In this document: one piece after another, positions 25,286-33,871 of the stretch
Numbering within the stretch: the stretch's first letter is position 1
Layout: the number at the start of each line of letters is the position of its first letter
The notes under the pieces: model-generated
The model's database searches: none
The model's input: only the letters and a program-made list of their open reading frames with translations
Told to the model about the DNA's origin: nothing
Made by a program: the position numbers and the translations under genes
Origin: Lachnospiraceae bacterium UBA7589
GTDB lineage: Bacteria > Bacillota > Clostridia > Lachnospirales > Lachnospiraceae
NCBI GenBank assembly: GCA_002476495.1
Contig: DLKL01000051.1
Span: forward strand, 81,887-116,130
Direction of reading: 5' to 3'
DNA: 34,244 nucleotides

Positions 25286-28200
25286 TTACTTATTTAGATT
25301 TTTACGGGCTGTTGCAAGCATTAGTTTGATTCTGTTAATCTGGTTAACCTCGGAAGCACCGGGATCATAATCGATAGCCACAATGTTTGCTTCAGGGTAG
25401 GTCTTTCTAAGCTCCTTGATAACTCCCTTTCCAACTATATGGTTTGGAAGACAGGCAAAAGGCTGACAACATACAATATTACCGGCACCACTCTTGATAA
25501 GCTCAATCATTTCACCTGTCAAGAACCAGCCTTCTCCGGTCTGGTTGCCAATGGAGACAATCGGCTTTGCATATTCAGCAAGGTGTTTAATATGAACAGG
25601 AGGATTAAATCTTTTGCTTTTTATAAGAGCATCCTTCATGGGTTTTCTCATAAGCTCCAGAGCCCAGATACCAATATTGGCATTTCTGGCTGACTTTTTA
25701 GGCTTACCTAAGAACTCATATTTGTAATTATTGTTGTAAAAGCTATACATGAAGAAGTCCAAAAGATCCGGCATAACAGCTTCGGCACCTTCGGCCTCAA
25801 GAAGCTCTACAAGGTGATTGTTGGCAGAAGGAAGGAATTTGACAAGTATTTCACCGACAATGCCTACTCTTGGTTTAATTGTATCTTCATTGAGTGGAAG
25901 ATTGTCAAAGTCCTTTACGATAGCCTTTATGGTTTTCTTAAAATTCCTGCCGTTTGAGGTTATATTGTCAATACATACTTTTTCCCATTTATCATGGAGA
26001 GCGTTAGCAGAGCCGGCAACCTTTTCATAGGGCCTTGTTCTATATAAAACTCTCATAAACAAATCGCCATATATCAAAGCCTGAATAGCACATTTGGCAG
26101 TTCTAAGGTTGAATTTGAAGCCTGAGTTTTTCTCAAAGCCCTGAACACTAAGTGCAATTACAGGAATATGTCCATATCCGGCCTTTGCAAGGGCACGCCT
26201 TATAAAACCGACATAATTTGTGGCACGGCAGCCACCTCCGGTCTGTGTCATGGTTACGGCAAGCTTGTTTGTGTCGTATTTTCCTGAATTAATTGCATGC
26301 ATAATCTGACCGACAACTATAAGGGAAGGGTAGCATGCATCATTGTTAACATACTTTAAGCCTGTATCAACTACCTCCTTGTTGGCATCTGGGAGAGTAA
26401 CGGCATTTATGCCCATATGTCTTAATGCAGGCTGAAGCAGATTAAAATGAATAGGGGACATCTGTGGAACAAGAACAGTGTAATCCTTACGCATTTCCTC
26501 TGTAAATTCAACTCTTTTTATGGCACTGGAAACAGGACATGGAGTAAAATGCTGTTTGCGTCGCACATTTACAGCGCTTATAAGAGAACGTATCCTGATA
26601 CGGGCAGCTCCCAGGTTGCTTACCTCGTCTATCTTTAACACAGTATATATCTTTCCGGAGTTAGTTAATATGTCGTTTACACAGTCTGTGGTAACCGCAT
26701 CAAGACCACAGCCAAAGGAGTTAAGCTGTATAAGCTCAAGATTTTTACTGGTCTTTACATAGTTTGCTGCTTTGTATAATCTTGAATGATACATCCACTG
26801 GTCTGATACTATGAGAGGCCTTTCTACATTGGCAAGATGCGCCACAGAATCCTCTGTAAGGACTGCAATATCAAAAGAATTAATCAGCTCCGGGAGACCA
26901 TGGTTAATTTCGGGGTCGAGGTGATAAGGACGACCTGCCAGAACAATGCCCAGACGATTGTTGTCGTCAAGGTATTTTATGGTTTCCTCACCTTTTTTCT
27001 GAATATCATGTTTAACAGCCTCTGCCTCATCATATGCTGCATCTACGGCCTGGGATATTTCGTTCATGGTAACATCTGTATACTTCGAAAATTCCCTAAG
27101 AAGACGTTCCTTTAAAGCAGTCTTGTTATCTAAGGCAAGGAATGGACGAATATATGTGATGTCATCAGCACATATTTCTTCCATGTTATTTTTAATATTT
27201 TCAGCATAAGATGTTACGATAGGACAGTTGTAGTGGTTATTTGCATCAGGTGTTTCGTTCATCTCATAAGGTATGCATGGATAGAATATGGTTTTGATGT
27301 TTTCGTTAATTAACCACATAACATGACCGTGGGATATCTTTGCAGGGTAACATTCTGATTCGCTGGGAATTGATTCTATTCCAAGTGTATAAATATCCCT
27401 TGATGATTTTGGGGATATTATAACCCTGTATTTCAGGCATGTAAGAAATGTGAACCAGAAAGGATAATTCTCGTACATATTCAAAACTCTGGGTATGCCG
27501 ATAACACCTCTTACAGCCTCTGCCTCGCTTAATGGTTCATAATCAAACAATCTGTTAAATTTGTATTCAAAAAGATTTGGTATATTATTTTTATTCTTTT
27601 TTAAGCCTAATCCCTTTTCACATCTGTTTCCGGATATAAATTGACGCCCGCCTGAAAATTTATTTATGGTAAGAAGACAGTTGTTGGTACATCCCTTACA
27701 TCTTGCCATGCGTGTTTCGTAGGTAAGGCTTTCGATACCTTCCCTGTCAAGCATGGTGGATTCGTGACCTTCTTCATACCGGTCCCTTGCAATAAGAGCT
27801 GCACCAAAGGCTCCCATAATTCCGGCAATGTCAGGTCTTATTGCTTCTCTTCCTGAAATAAGTTCAAAGCTTCTTAATACGGCATCATTGTAGAAGGTTC
27901 CACCCTGAACTACTATATTTTCTCCGAGAGATTTAGGGTCAGTAAGCTTGATAACCTTTAAAAGGGCATTTTTTATTACTGAATATGCAAGACCGGCTGA
28001 GATGTCAGCAACACTTGCTCCCTCTTTTTGTGCCTGTTTAACCTTTGAATTCATAAATACTGTACATCTGGAGCCTAAATCTATCGGACTTTCCGCAAAA
28101 AGGGCAATTTTTGCAAAATCCTTAATATCGTAATTGAGGGATTTTGCAAAGGTTTCGATAAAAGACCCACATCCCGAGGAACATGCCTCGTTAAGCATTA

Positions 28201-29503
28201 CATTATCTACAACTTCGTTTTTGATTTTTATACATTTCATGTCCTGACCACCGATGTCAAGAATACAATCTACATCCGGATTAAAAAATGCTGCTGCAGT
28301 GTAGTGGGCTATAGTTTCCACTTCACCATATTCCAGCATAAGAGCAGATTTAATAAGGGCTTCTCCATATCCTGTAGAGCAGCCTGCAACTATTTTAACA
28401 TCCGAAGGAAGCTTTGAATATATATCCTTAAGAGCTCGTATTGTAGTTTTAAGAGGACTTCCGTTATTGCTGCTGTAAAAGTCATATAAAAGAGAACCGT
28501 CCTCAGCTACAAGGGCAACCTTAGTAGTGGTTGAACCTGCATCCACCCCCAAAAAGCATTTTCCCTTATAGGTTGAAAGATCTGAACGTAAAACCTTGTA
28601 TTTGGCCTGCTTTTCAATGAAAGCATCGTATTCCTTCTGGTTGGCAAATAGAGGATCGAGTCTGTCTACCTCAACAGATATAACAAGATCCTTTCCCAGC
28701 TTATCTGCTATTGCATCGAGAGAATAAGTTATATTATCCTTGGCCTGAAGTGCAGCTCCCACTGCGGCAAAAAGATGTGAATGGGAAGGTGCTATTATAT
28801 GTTCGGGAGTGAGCTTAAGAGTTCTGATAAAAGCCTCCTTAAGCTGGTCAAGAAAATGCAGCGGACCTCCCAGAAATGCAACATTTCCCTTTATAGGCTT
28901 ACCACATGCCAGACCACTTATGGTCTGGTTAACCACTGCCTGGAAGATTGATGCTGCCAGATTTGGCTTAGTTGCTCCTTCGTTAATAAGAGGCTGTATA
29001 TCTGTTTTTGCAAACACACCGCAACGGGCGGCAATAGGATATATTGTGTCATAGCTTTTTGCATATTCGTTAAGACCTGTTGCATCAGTTTGAAGAAGAG
29101 AAGCCATCTGGTCAATAAAAGAGCCTGTACCTCCTGCACAGACACCATTCATTCGCTGTTCAACACCATTAGTAAAATATATTATCTTTGCATCCTCGCC
29201 ACCAAGCTCTATGGCCACGTCTGTGTGAGGGGCATAATCTGTAAGTGCTTCAGAAACACAGACAACCTCCTGCTCGAAAGGAATGCCAATTACCTGAGCC
29301 AGGGCAAGACCACCGGAGCCTGTTATGGTTGGAGCTACCTCAATATTACCAAGTGTTTGGGAGGCATTCTCAACAAGCTCCTTCAATGTTTCCTTTATAT
29401 TGGCAAAATGCCTTTTGTATTCTGAAAATAGTATTTTGTGTTCCTGGTCAATAACAGCAATTTTAACTGTGGTTGAACCAATATCAATTCCAAGCTTTTT
29501 CAT
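25286..29503 (-). CDS. Large double acyl-CoA dehydratase activase (BcrA/BadF x2 + DUF2229)
   Basis: The 1405-residue protein holds two activase domains of the 2-hydroxyacyl-CoA dehydratase activator family (ASKHA fold). Domain 1 is about 3-255 (GIDIGSTTVKIAVID; Fe-S ligands C122 in GVCAGGTG and C161 in ARCGVFAK). Domain 2 is about 318-575 (GVDAGSTTTKVALV; C441 in ACSSGCG and C480 in SRCTVFMN). A Cys cluster follows (C602, C605, C609, C628), then a DUF2229-like region and a C-terminal part with further conserved Cys. Classical activators hydrolyse ATP to push an electron into a dehydratase. The fused C-terminal half may be a built-in partner, but its substrate is unknown. The ATG at 29503 is set by the promoter position; an in-frame ATG at 29560 overlaps the -10 box. 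Confidence 0.85.
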   Translation of the reverse strand: MKKLGIDIGSTTVKIAVIDQEHKILFSEYKRHFANIKETLKELVENASQTLGNIEVAPTITGSGGLALAQVIGIPFEQEVVCVSEALTDYAPHTDVAIELGGEDAKIIYFTNGVEQRMNGVCAGGTGSFIDQMASLLQTDATGLNEYAKSYDTIYPIAARCGVFAKTDIQPLINEGATKPNLAASIFQAVVNQTISGLACGKPIKGNVAFLGGPLHFLDQLKEAFIRTLKLTPEHIIAPSHSHLFAAVGAALQAKDNITYSLDAIADKLGKDLVISVEVDRLDPLFANQKEYDAFIEKQAKYKVLRSDLSTYKGKCFLGVDAGSTTTKVALVAEDGSLLYDFYSSNNGSPLKTTIRALKDIYSKLPSDVKIVAGCSTGYGEALIKSALMLEYGEVETIAHYTAAAFFNPDVDCILDIGGQDMKCIKIKNEVVDNVMLNEACSSGCGSFIETFAKSLNYDIKDFAKIALFAESPIDLGSRCTVFMNSKVKQAQKEGASVADISAGLAYSVIKNALLKVIKLTDPKSLGENIVVQGGTFYNDAVLRSFELISGREAIRPDIAGIMGAFGAALIARDRYEEGHESTMLDREGIESLTYETRMARCKGCTNNCLLTINKFSGGRQFISGNRCEKGLGLKKNKNNIPNLFEYKFNRLFDYEPLSEAEAVRGVIGIPRVLNMYENYPFWFTFLTCLKYRVIISPKSSRDIYTLGIESIPSESECYPAKISHGHVMWLINENIKTIFYPCIPYEMNETPDANNHYNCPIVTSYAENIKNNMEEICADDITYIRPFLALDNKTALKERLLREFSKYTDVTMNEISQAVDAAYDEAEAVKHDIQKKGEETIKYLDDNNRLGIVLAGRPYHLDPEINHGLPELINSFDIAVLTEDSVAHLANVERPLIVSDQWMYHSRLYKAANYVKTSKNLELIQLNSFGCGLDAVTTDCVNDILTNSGKIYTVLKIDEVSNLGAARIRIRSLISAVNVRRKQHFTPCPVSSAIKRVEFTEEMRKDYTVLVPQMSPIHFNLLQPALRHMGINAVTLPDANKEVVDTGLKYVNNDACYPSLIVVGQIMHAINSGKYDTNKLAVTMTQTGGGCRATNYVGFIRRALAKAGYGHIPVIALSVQGFEKNSGFKFNLRTAKCAIQALIYGDLFMRVLYRTRPYEKVAGSANALHDKWEKVCIDNITSNGRNFKKTIKAIVKDFDNLPLNEDTIKPRVGIVGEILVKFLPSANNHLVELLEAEGAEAVMPDLLDFFMYSFYNNNYKYEFLGKPKKSARNANIGIWALELMRKPMKDALIKSKRFNPPVHIKHLAEYAKPIVSIGNQTGEGWFLTGEMIELIKSGAGNIVCCQPFACLPNHIVGKGVIKELRKTYPEANIVAIDYDPGASEVNQINRIKLMLATARKNLNK

Positions 29504-29533
29504 AACCTGTTGTGGCTTCAGCCACACCTCCTT
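29504..29533 (-). promoter_or_regulatory. Unusual ribosome site with an intervening hairpin
   Basis: AAGGAGG (complement of 29527-29533) lies 23 bases before the ATG at 29503, which is too far for normal initiation. A stem GTGGC/GCCAC (29512-29525) sits between them and would leave about 9 unpaired bases, the normal spacing. An alternative is a rare CTG start at 29521. Confidence 0.55.
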
Positions 29534-29558
29534 AAAAAATTTCGTAAAATACATTGCC

Positions 29559-29587
29559 ATTATAATTTATAAATAGACAAAATACAA
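29559..29587 (-). promoter_or_regulatory. Promoter of the activase gene
   Basis: On the - strand TTGTAT (29582-29587) and TATAAT (29559-29564) have 17-base spacing. Transcription would start near 29552, downstream of the in-frame ATG at 29560. Confidence 0.65.
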
Positions 29588-29673
29588 CAGTTTTAGATGT
29601 GAACTTTTTCTTATTTAATGTGTGTCAACACTTTAACTTGTTCTGCATAATATAAATAAAAAAGGTGAAATTC

Positions 29674-30024
29674 ATGGAAAAAGAGTGTAACGGTGTTATA
29701 CATCAGGTGGTAGCAGGGGATACTTTGTATAAATTATCCAAAATGTATGGAGTCAGACTGATTGACATTATGAAGGAAAATCCTTATGTAAACATATATA
29801 ACCTTCAGGTTGGTGATGAAATATGTATACCTACCGGAGTATATGAGGATGAGGAAAGAAGGTATTACTCTACAAGGGTAGGGGATACCTTCGGCAGCGT
29901 TATTGAGGACATGGATACAGATATAAAAATGCTTATGGATTATAACAAAGAATTGTATAATACAAGATTGCCCCTTGGTACAATTTTACGCATTCCACCT
30001 CACAATAAGGACACAAAATCATAA
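29674..30024 (+). CDS. Double LysM domain protein without signal peptide
   Basis: The 116-residue protein consists almost entirely of two LysM domains: about 9-53 (HQVVAGDTLYKLSKMYGV...GDEICIP) and about 64-109 (YYSTRVGDTFGSVIEDMD...GTILRIP). LysM domains bind N-acetylglucosamine chains of peptidoglycan or spore-coat material. No signal peptide or membrane segment is visible, so it could act inside the cell, be released by lysis, or belong to spore morphogenesis. The ATG at 29674 follows AAAAAGGTG; a GTG at 29665 is the alternative. It is divergent from the activase gene. Confidence 0.88.
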   Translation: MEKECNGVIHQVVAGDTLYKLSKMYGVRLIDIMKENPYVNIYNLQVGDEICIPTGVYEDEERRYYSTRVGDTFGSVIEDMDTDIKMLMDYNKELYNTRLPLGTILRIPPHNKDTKS

Positions 30025-30100
30025 CAATTACAGGGATATGTTTTTGTTGTTTTTTACCTGTTTATAATATATAATATTAAATGATTGCAAAATAACAGGA

Positions 30101-30124
30101 GTGCTATGCCATCCGGCATAGTAC
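30101..30124 (+). other. Stable hairpin in the leader of the rhomboid-like gene
   Basis: GTGCTATGCC pairs with GGCATAGTAC (one G-U pair) around ATCC. No T run follows, so it is not a standard terminator. It ends 29 bases before the start codon and could affect message stability or translation. Confidence 0.6.
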
Positions 30125-30152
30125 TTCAATAAATAAAAATGAGGATGACGAC

Positions 30153-31085
30153 GTGAATTTTTTGTACAAGCTTGAAAAGAAATTTGGAAAATATGCAGTG
30201 AATAACCTTTCATTGAAAATAGTTATAAGTTTTGCCATTTCATATGGAATATGGATGATTGTACCGGGCTTTTATCAATATCTTATATTTGATACAGCCA
30301 GTGTATTTGCAGGGCATCAATATTGGAGAATTTTTACATGGATATTTACTATTCCCGGAAGTGTGAGTATATTTACATTTCTTATGCTTTTTATCTATGT
30401 GAGTATAGGCAATAGCATAGAAAGAGTTGTCGGAACATTTGTATACAATGTATATATCCTCGGTGCGTATTTTCTGATAACAATATCCCAGTTTGTAACA
30501 GGCTTGGTATCATATATGAAGGAACCGGAATTGTATTCTGCTTTGTTTGAATTCCTTTCCCAGCCTGGAGGAGGCTTATCACAGGAGGAACTTGGATATT
30601 TGTCTGATATGGGTCCTACTTATTTGATAACAGTCAGTGTTTTTCTTGGATTCGGACTTGTTTTTTCGGATGCCATGCTGCTGCTTTTCTTTATTATTCC
30701 GATTAAGGCCGGCTGGTTTGCCATTGCTGATATTGCATATCTTTTATATGTATTTTTCAAATATGATAACCTGCTTATGAGAGGAATAATATTTGCGGTA
30801 TTATTGAATTTCTTCATATTTTATATGATTGTTAAAAAATATAACTCTTACCGCAGATTCCATACAACGCCTGATCAGCTTAAGCGAAGAAAGGTATATC
30901 GTCAGGCTGTAAGGGAACAAAAAGAGGAGGCCGAAAGACCTGAGGGCATAACCAGACACAAATGTGCTGTATGTGGAAGAAGTGAGAAGGACGGAGACAA
31001 TCTGGAATTCAGATTCTGCTCCAAATGCAATGGTAATTATGAATATTGCAATGAACATCTTTTTACCCATAAGCATGTAAAATAG
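30153..31085 (+). CDS. Rhomboid-like membrane protein, probably protease-dead, with C-terminal zinc finger
   Basis: The 310-residue protein has about six hydrophobic segments between 21 and 228 and shows rhomboid-superfamily signs: the WR pair (58-59) in HQYWRIFTW, GNSIERVVGTFVYNVYILG (86-104) and PIKAGW (183-188). The catalytic GxSG motif expected in helix 4 is replaced by FLGFGLVFSD (164-173), and no matching catalytic His is clear, so it is unlikely to be a protease. A basic linker (229-268) leads to a zinc-finger-like tail with C271, C274, C289, C292, C299, H302, H306 and H308. The GTG start follows GAGG. It may bind membrane proteins or act as an iRhom-like scaffold (inference). Confidence 0.75.
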   Translation: MNFLYKLEKKFGKYAVNNLSLKIVISFAISYGIWMIVPGFYQYLIFDTASVFAGHQYWRIFTWIFTIPGSVSIFTFLMLFIYVSIGNSIERVVGTFVYNVYILGAYFLITISQFVTGLVSYMKEPELYSALFEFLSQPGGGLSQEELGYLSDMGPTYLITVSVFLGFGLVFSDAMLLLFFIIPIKAGWFAIADIAYLLYVFFKYDNLLMRGIIFAVLLNFFIFYMIVKKYNSYRRFHTTPDQLKRRKVYRQAVREQKEEAERPEGITRHKCAVCGRSEKDGDNLEFRFCSKCNGNYEYCNEHLFTHKHVK

Positions 31086-31108
31086 CAAAAAAGTTGGAGA
31101 TTAATCAC

Positions 31109-32515
31109 ATGATAAGCAAATGTAAAAAGCTAGTGACAAATATAAACAGAAAAACAGACCTTGAAAGGGATTTGCCCGAATATGCCGGGTTACTTACCGA
31201 AAGATATAATTATTATGCAACAGTAAAAATGTGTATGAATTATTATACAATAAGGGAAATGATTGGCGAGGAACCGGATGATTCGCCGCTTAATAAAAAT
31301 CTTGCGGATATAACAGGGCTTATACAGGATCATATTATTGAAAGAAATCCTGTTACAGAACATTCTCTGAATAAGATATCGGAGCTTAGAAATGAAATAG
31401 AATACAGAATGAAAAACCTTACGGCATTTACGGATGGATTTGAGATATATGAGTATATTCTTAACAGGATAGAGGGCAGAATTAAAGGTAAGATGCAGCC
31501 GGTAGATATAGATCAGCTGTCTGCAAGAATGTTCAGGTATGTTTTTTCAGAAAAGGATACGGTGGTAATTAACAGTAAGCTTCAGCTTCTTATGGGACAG
31601 CTCCCTGTTCGTATGACTAAGAATAAGTTTTATGATATAATTACAAACACACTTTCGATATATAAAGGCGGTGAGATATCTTCAGCAGAGGATTTCGCTG
31701 ACATGCTTAGAAGTGCGGCACTTATATCTAAGCCACAGGGCTTTGAAAGTCTGTATCCGGAGCTGTTTAATTTGTATATTACTTTGGAACAGAAGGATTA
31801 CAAGAATATTAATGGGCCGGAGTATGATTCTATGGTAAGAAAAATTGAAGAAGCTGCGTCCTTTATAAGCAGGGAGGTATCCTCATATATGCTTATGCAG
31901 GAGGTAGTAAATGATGTTTATACTATAATTCTTTCCATAGATGACAGCTTTGAGAATAATATGCTTAATAAAGGATATAAAGCGGCTGTATCAATATTGA
32001 AAGCATGCCTTTACTGTGATTCTATAGATGAGATATCTGATGCCACAATGGATTTATTTGTAGAATTGGAAGGTGTCCAGGAGGAGGTCTATGAAAGCAT
32101 TGTGATTTTGGAGACTGCTTTTGATGACATAAGAAAAGGAGATGCATTGATTCTTGATGAATTGAAGCTTACCGAAAACTTTGACAGGCTTGATACAATA
32201 GAAAAACTTATGTCTACAAGTCTTTTTGTTGATTTAAAAGGAAAGACTACATCTAAGGAAGCAGTAGCAGACAGTGACTATATTATGAACCTTAGAGATA
32301 CTATAACAGATGAATTCGCAAATCTGTTTAAAAATAAGGACAGGCAGGTTATCAGGAGTATTATGTGCAAGATTCTTGCGTCAATGCCGATATTCTTGAA
32401 TTCACAGCAGGAAATTAAGGATTATTTTGATTATGTCCTGGAAAATTGCAAGGATGAGAGCGAACTTATGGCATGCAATAAGCTTATTTGCGAGATAATT
32501 AACCAGGATGAATAA
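31109..32515 (+). CDS. Unrecognised helical cytoplasmic protein (468 residues)
   Basis: I do not recognise this family. The protein has no signal peptide or membrane segment and is mostly charged, with long amphipathic helices (for example QLSARMFRYVFSEKD and MLNKGYKAAVSILKACLY). I chose the ATG at 31109 after TGGAGA; a TTG at 31094 would add five residues. It sits 23 bases after the rhomboid-like gene and 17 before the next small gene, so the group is probably one operon. The gene order suggests a link to the DUF2953 and gerW genes downstream, but nothing in the sequence gives a mechanism. Confidence 0.7.
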   Translation: MISKCKKLVTNINRKTDLERDLPEYAGLLTERYNYYATVKMCMNYYTIREMIGEEPDDSPLNKNLADITGLIQDHIIERNPVTEHSLNKISELRNEIEYRMKNLTAFTDGFEIYEYILNRIEGRIKGKMQPVDIDQLSARMFRYVFSEKDTVVINSKLQLLMGQLPVRMTKNKFYDIITNTLSIYKGGEISSAEDFADMLRSAALISKPQGFESLYPELFNLYITLEQKDYKNINGPEYDSMVRKIEEAASFISREVSSYMLMQEVVNDVYTIILSIDDSFENNMLNKGYKAAVSILKACLYCDSIDEISDATMDLFVELEGVQEEVYESIVILETAFDDIRKGDALILDELKLTENFDRLDTIEKLMSTSLFVDLKGKTTSKEAVADSDYIMNLRDTITDEFANLFKNKDRQVIRSIMCKILASMPIFLNSQQEIKDYFDYVLENCKDESELMACNKLICEIINQDE

Positions 32516-32532
32516 CAAAACAGGGTGGTTTT

Positions 32533-32853
32533 ATGCAGATTGCAAGTGAAATATATACATATGGTTTTAAAAAGAGAAAACTGGATAAAATCATGTCAAA
32601 AATAAAGAAAATGAAAAAGGTATCAGGACTTTATCTTATAGTAATGCCTTTGTTCAATGATGGAATTATGGAAATTTACGAATACAGGCAGATGCTTCAG
32701 CCGTATTACAGAAGCAGATGGGATGATATAATTGTTCTGGGAATTACAGGGAGCATCGCTGAGGCAAAATTAATTGTGCTAAAGATAGTGCAGGATCTGT
32801 ATGATGCCCATCTTGATTTTAATGTGGGAGAGTATTTTAAGGTTCAGGGGTAG
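32533..32853 (+). CDS. Small unrecognised protein (106 residues)
   Basis: A 106-residue protein with a basic N-terminal third (FKKRKLDKIMSKIKKMKKV), a hydrophobic strand (LYLIVMPL), and a mixed C-terminal part (DDIIVLGITGSIAEAKLIVLKIVQDLYDA) with an alternating strand-helix look. No membrane helix is evident. The ATG follows AGGGTGG. It lies between the unknown 468-residue gene and the DUF2953 gene, with a gap of only two bases before the latter, so it is translated in the same message. Function unknown. Confidence 0.7.
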   Translation: MQIASEIYTYGFKKRKLDKIMSKIKKMKKVSGLYLIVMPLFNDGIMEIYEYRQMLQPYYRSRWDDIIVLGITGSIAEAKLIVLKIVQDLYDAHLDFNVGEYFKVQG

Positions 32854-32855
32854 AT

Positions 32856-33854
32856 ATGATTCATATATTGTTAACTATTCTTAAAATTGTATTATGTATT
32901 GTATTGGGTATATTGGGACTTATACTCTTAATTATTCTCCTGGCGTTATTTGCACCTGTAAGATATAAGATAGATGGCGCATATTATGGTAAGGCAAGGA
33001 TAACGGCAAAAGTAAGCTTTCTTATGGTTTCTATAAAGGTATTTTTTGACCAGGAGCAAAGCCGGCTTACAAAAACAGTCAGAATCTGTGGAATAAGACT
33101 CGGAAAAAGAGATAATAAGACAAATAAACGAAAAAGAAAGCAGGATAACGAAATCAGTACTATAAAACAATCCTGCGAAGCAGATGATGTAAATGATGAT
33201 GGTGCAAGGCCGGAAGCTTTAAATAGTAATAAAGATGATATAGACCAGGGCTATGCTGTGGAATCTGAATCACAAATACTTACAGAGCTTAACCACGATG
33301 AAGAAAATTCAGGTTTATCCGGAACCTTTGACATTTTTTCCGATGAGACTCTTACCCGGGACGAAAAATCCGGTGGCGGAAGAATCAGGGTTTTAATAAA
33401 AAGAATAAAGGATAAACTAAAATATATAAAGCGTTTTACAGAGACCCACAGTGCTGACAGTGTATGTGAGGCATTTAATAATAAATTGAAAAAAGTAAAA
33501 AGGTCATTGCATAGACTGGATATATTCTGGAATATGAAATGCACCGTAAAAACCAGAATTTATCTGAAAAAATATCTTGTTAGTGTAATAAGACATATTG
33601 GACCGCAATCGATAAAGGGTAAGATTCATTTTGGATTTGACGAACCGTATAAAACAGGCAGGGTAATAGGCTTTATGAGTGTTTTACCTGTAGTATATCA
33701 AAAAAATCTTTACTGGGAACCTGATTTCTATAATGAAATCATGGAAGGAGAGGCAGAGGTAAAGGGAAGAGTAAGACTGGGCTATATTTTAAGAATAGCG
33801 CTTAATATTAACATATGGAAAACAATAAAGGCATTTTCTAAAATGAGAGCATAA
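32856..33854 (+). CDS. DUF2953 domain protein
   Basis: The 332-residue protein begins with a transmembrane segment (about 4-32, LTILKIVLCIVLGILGLILL) followed by FAPVRYKIDG. A poorly conserved acidic linker sits in the middle (about 85-180). The C-terminal part matches DUF2953: HRLDIFWNMKCTVKTRIYLKKYLV, IGPQSIKGKIHFGFDEP and TGRVIGFMSVLPV. In Bacillus the equivalent ytfI lies just before ytfJ (gerW). The same pair is seen here, with gerW starting 17 bases downstream. A role in spore formation or germination is inferred from that association; the biochemical function is unknown. Confidence 0.85.
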   Translation: MIHILLTILKIVLCIVLGILGLILLIILLALFAPVRYKIDGAYYGKARITAKVSFLMVSIKVFFDQEQSRLTKTVRICGIRLGKRDNKTNKRKRKQDNEISTIKQSCEADDVNDDGARPEALNSNKDDIDQGYAVESESQILTELNHDEENSGLSGTFDIFSDETLTRDEKSGGGRIRVLIKRIKDKLKYIKRFTETHSADSVCEAFNNKLKKVKRSLHRLDIFWNMKCTVKTRIYLKKYLVSVIRHIGPQSIKGKIHFGFDEPYKTGRVIGFMSVLPVVYQKNLYWEPDFYNEIMEGEAEVKGRVRLGYILRIALNINIWKTIKAFSKMRA

Positions 33855-33871
33855 TAATGGGAGGTTATGAT

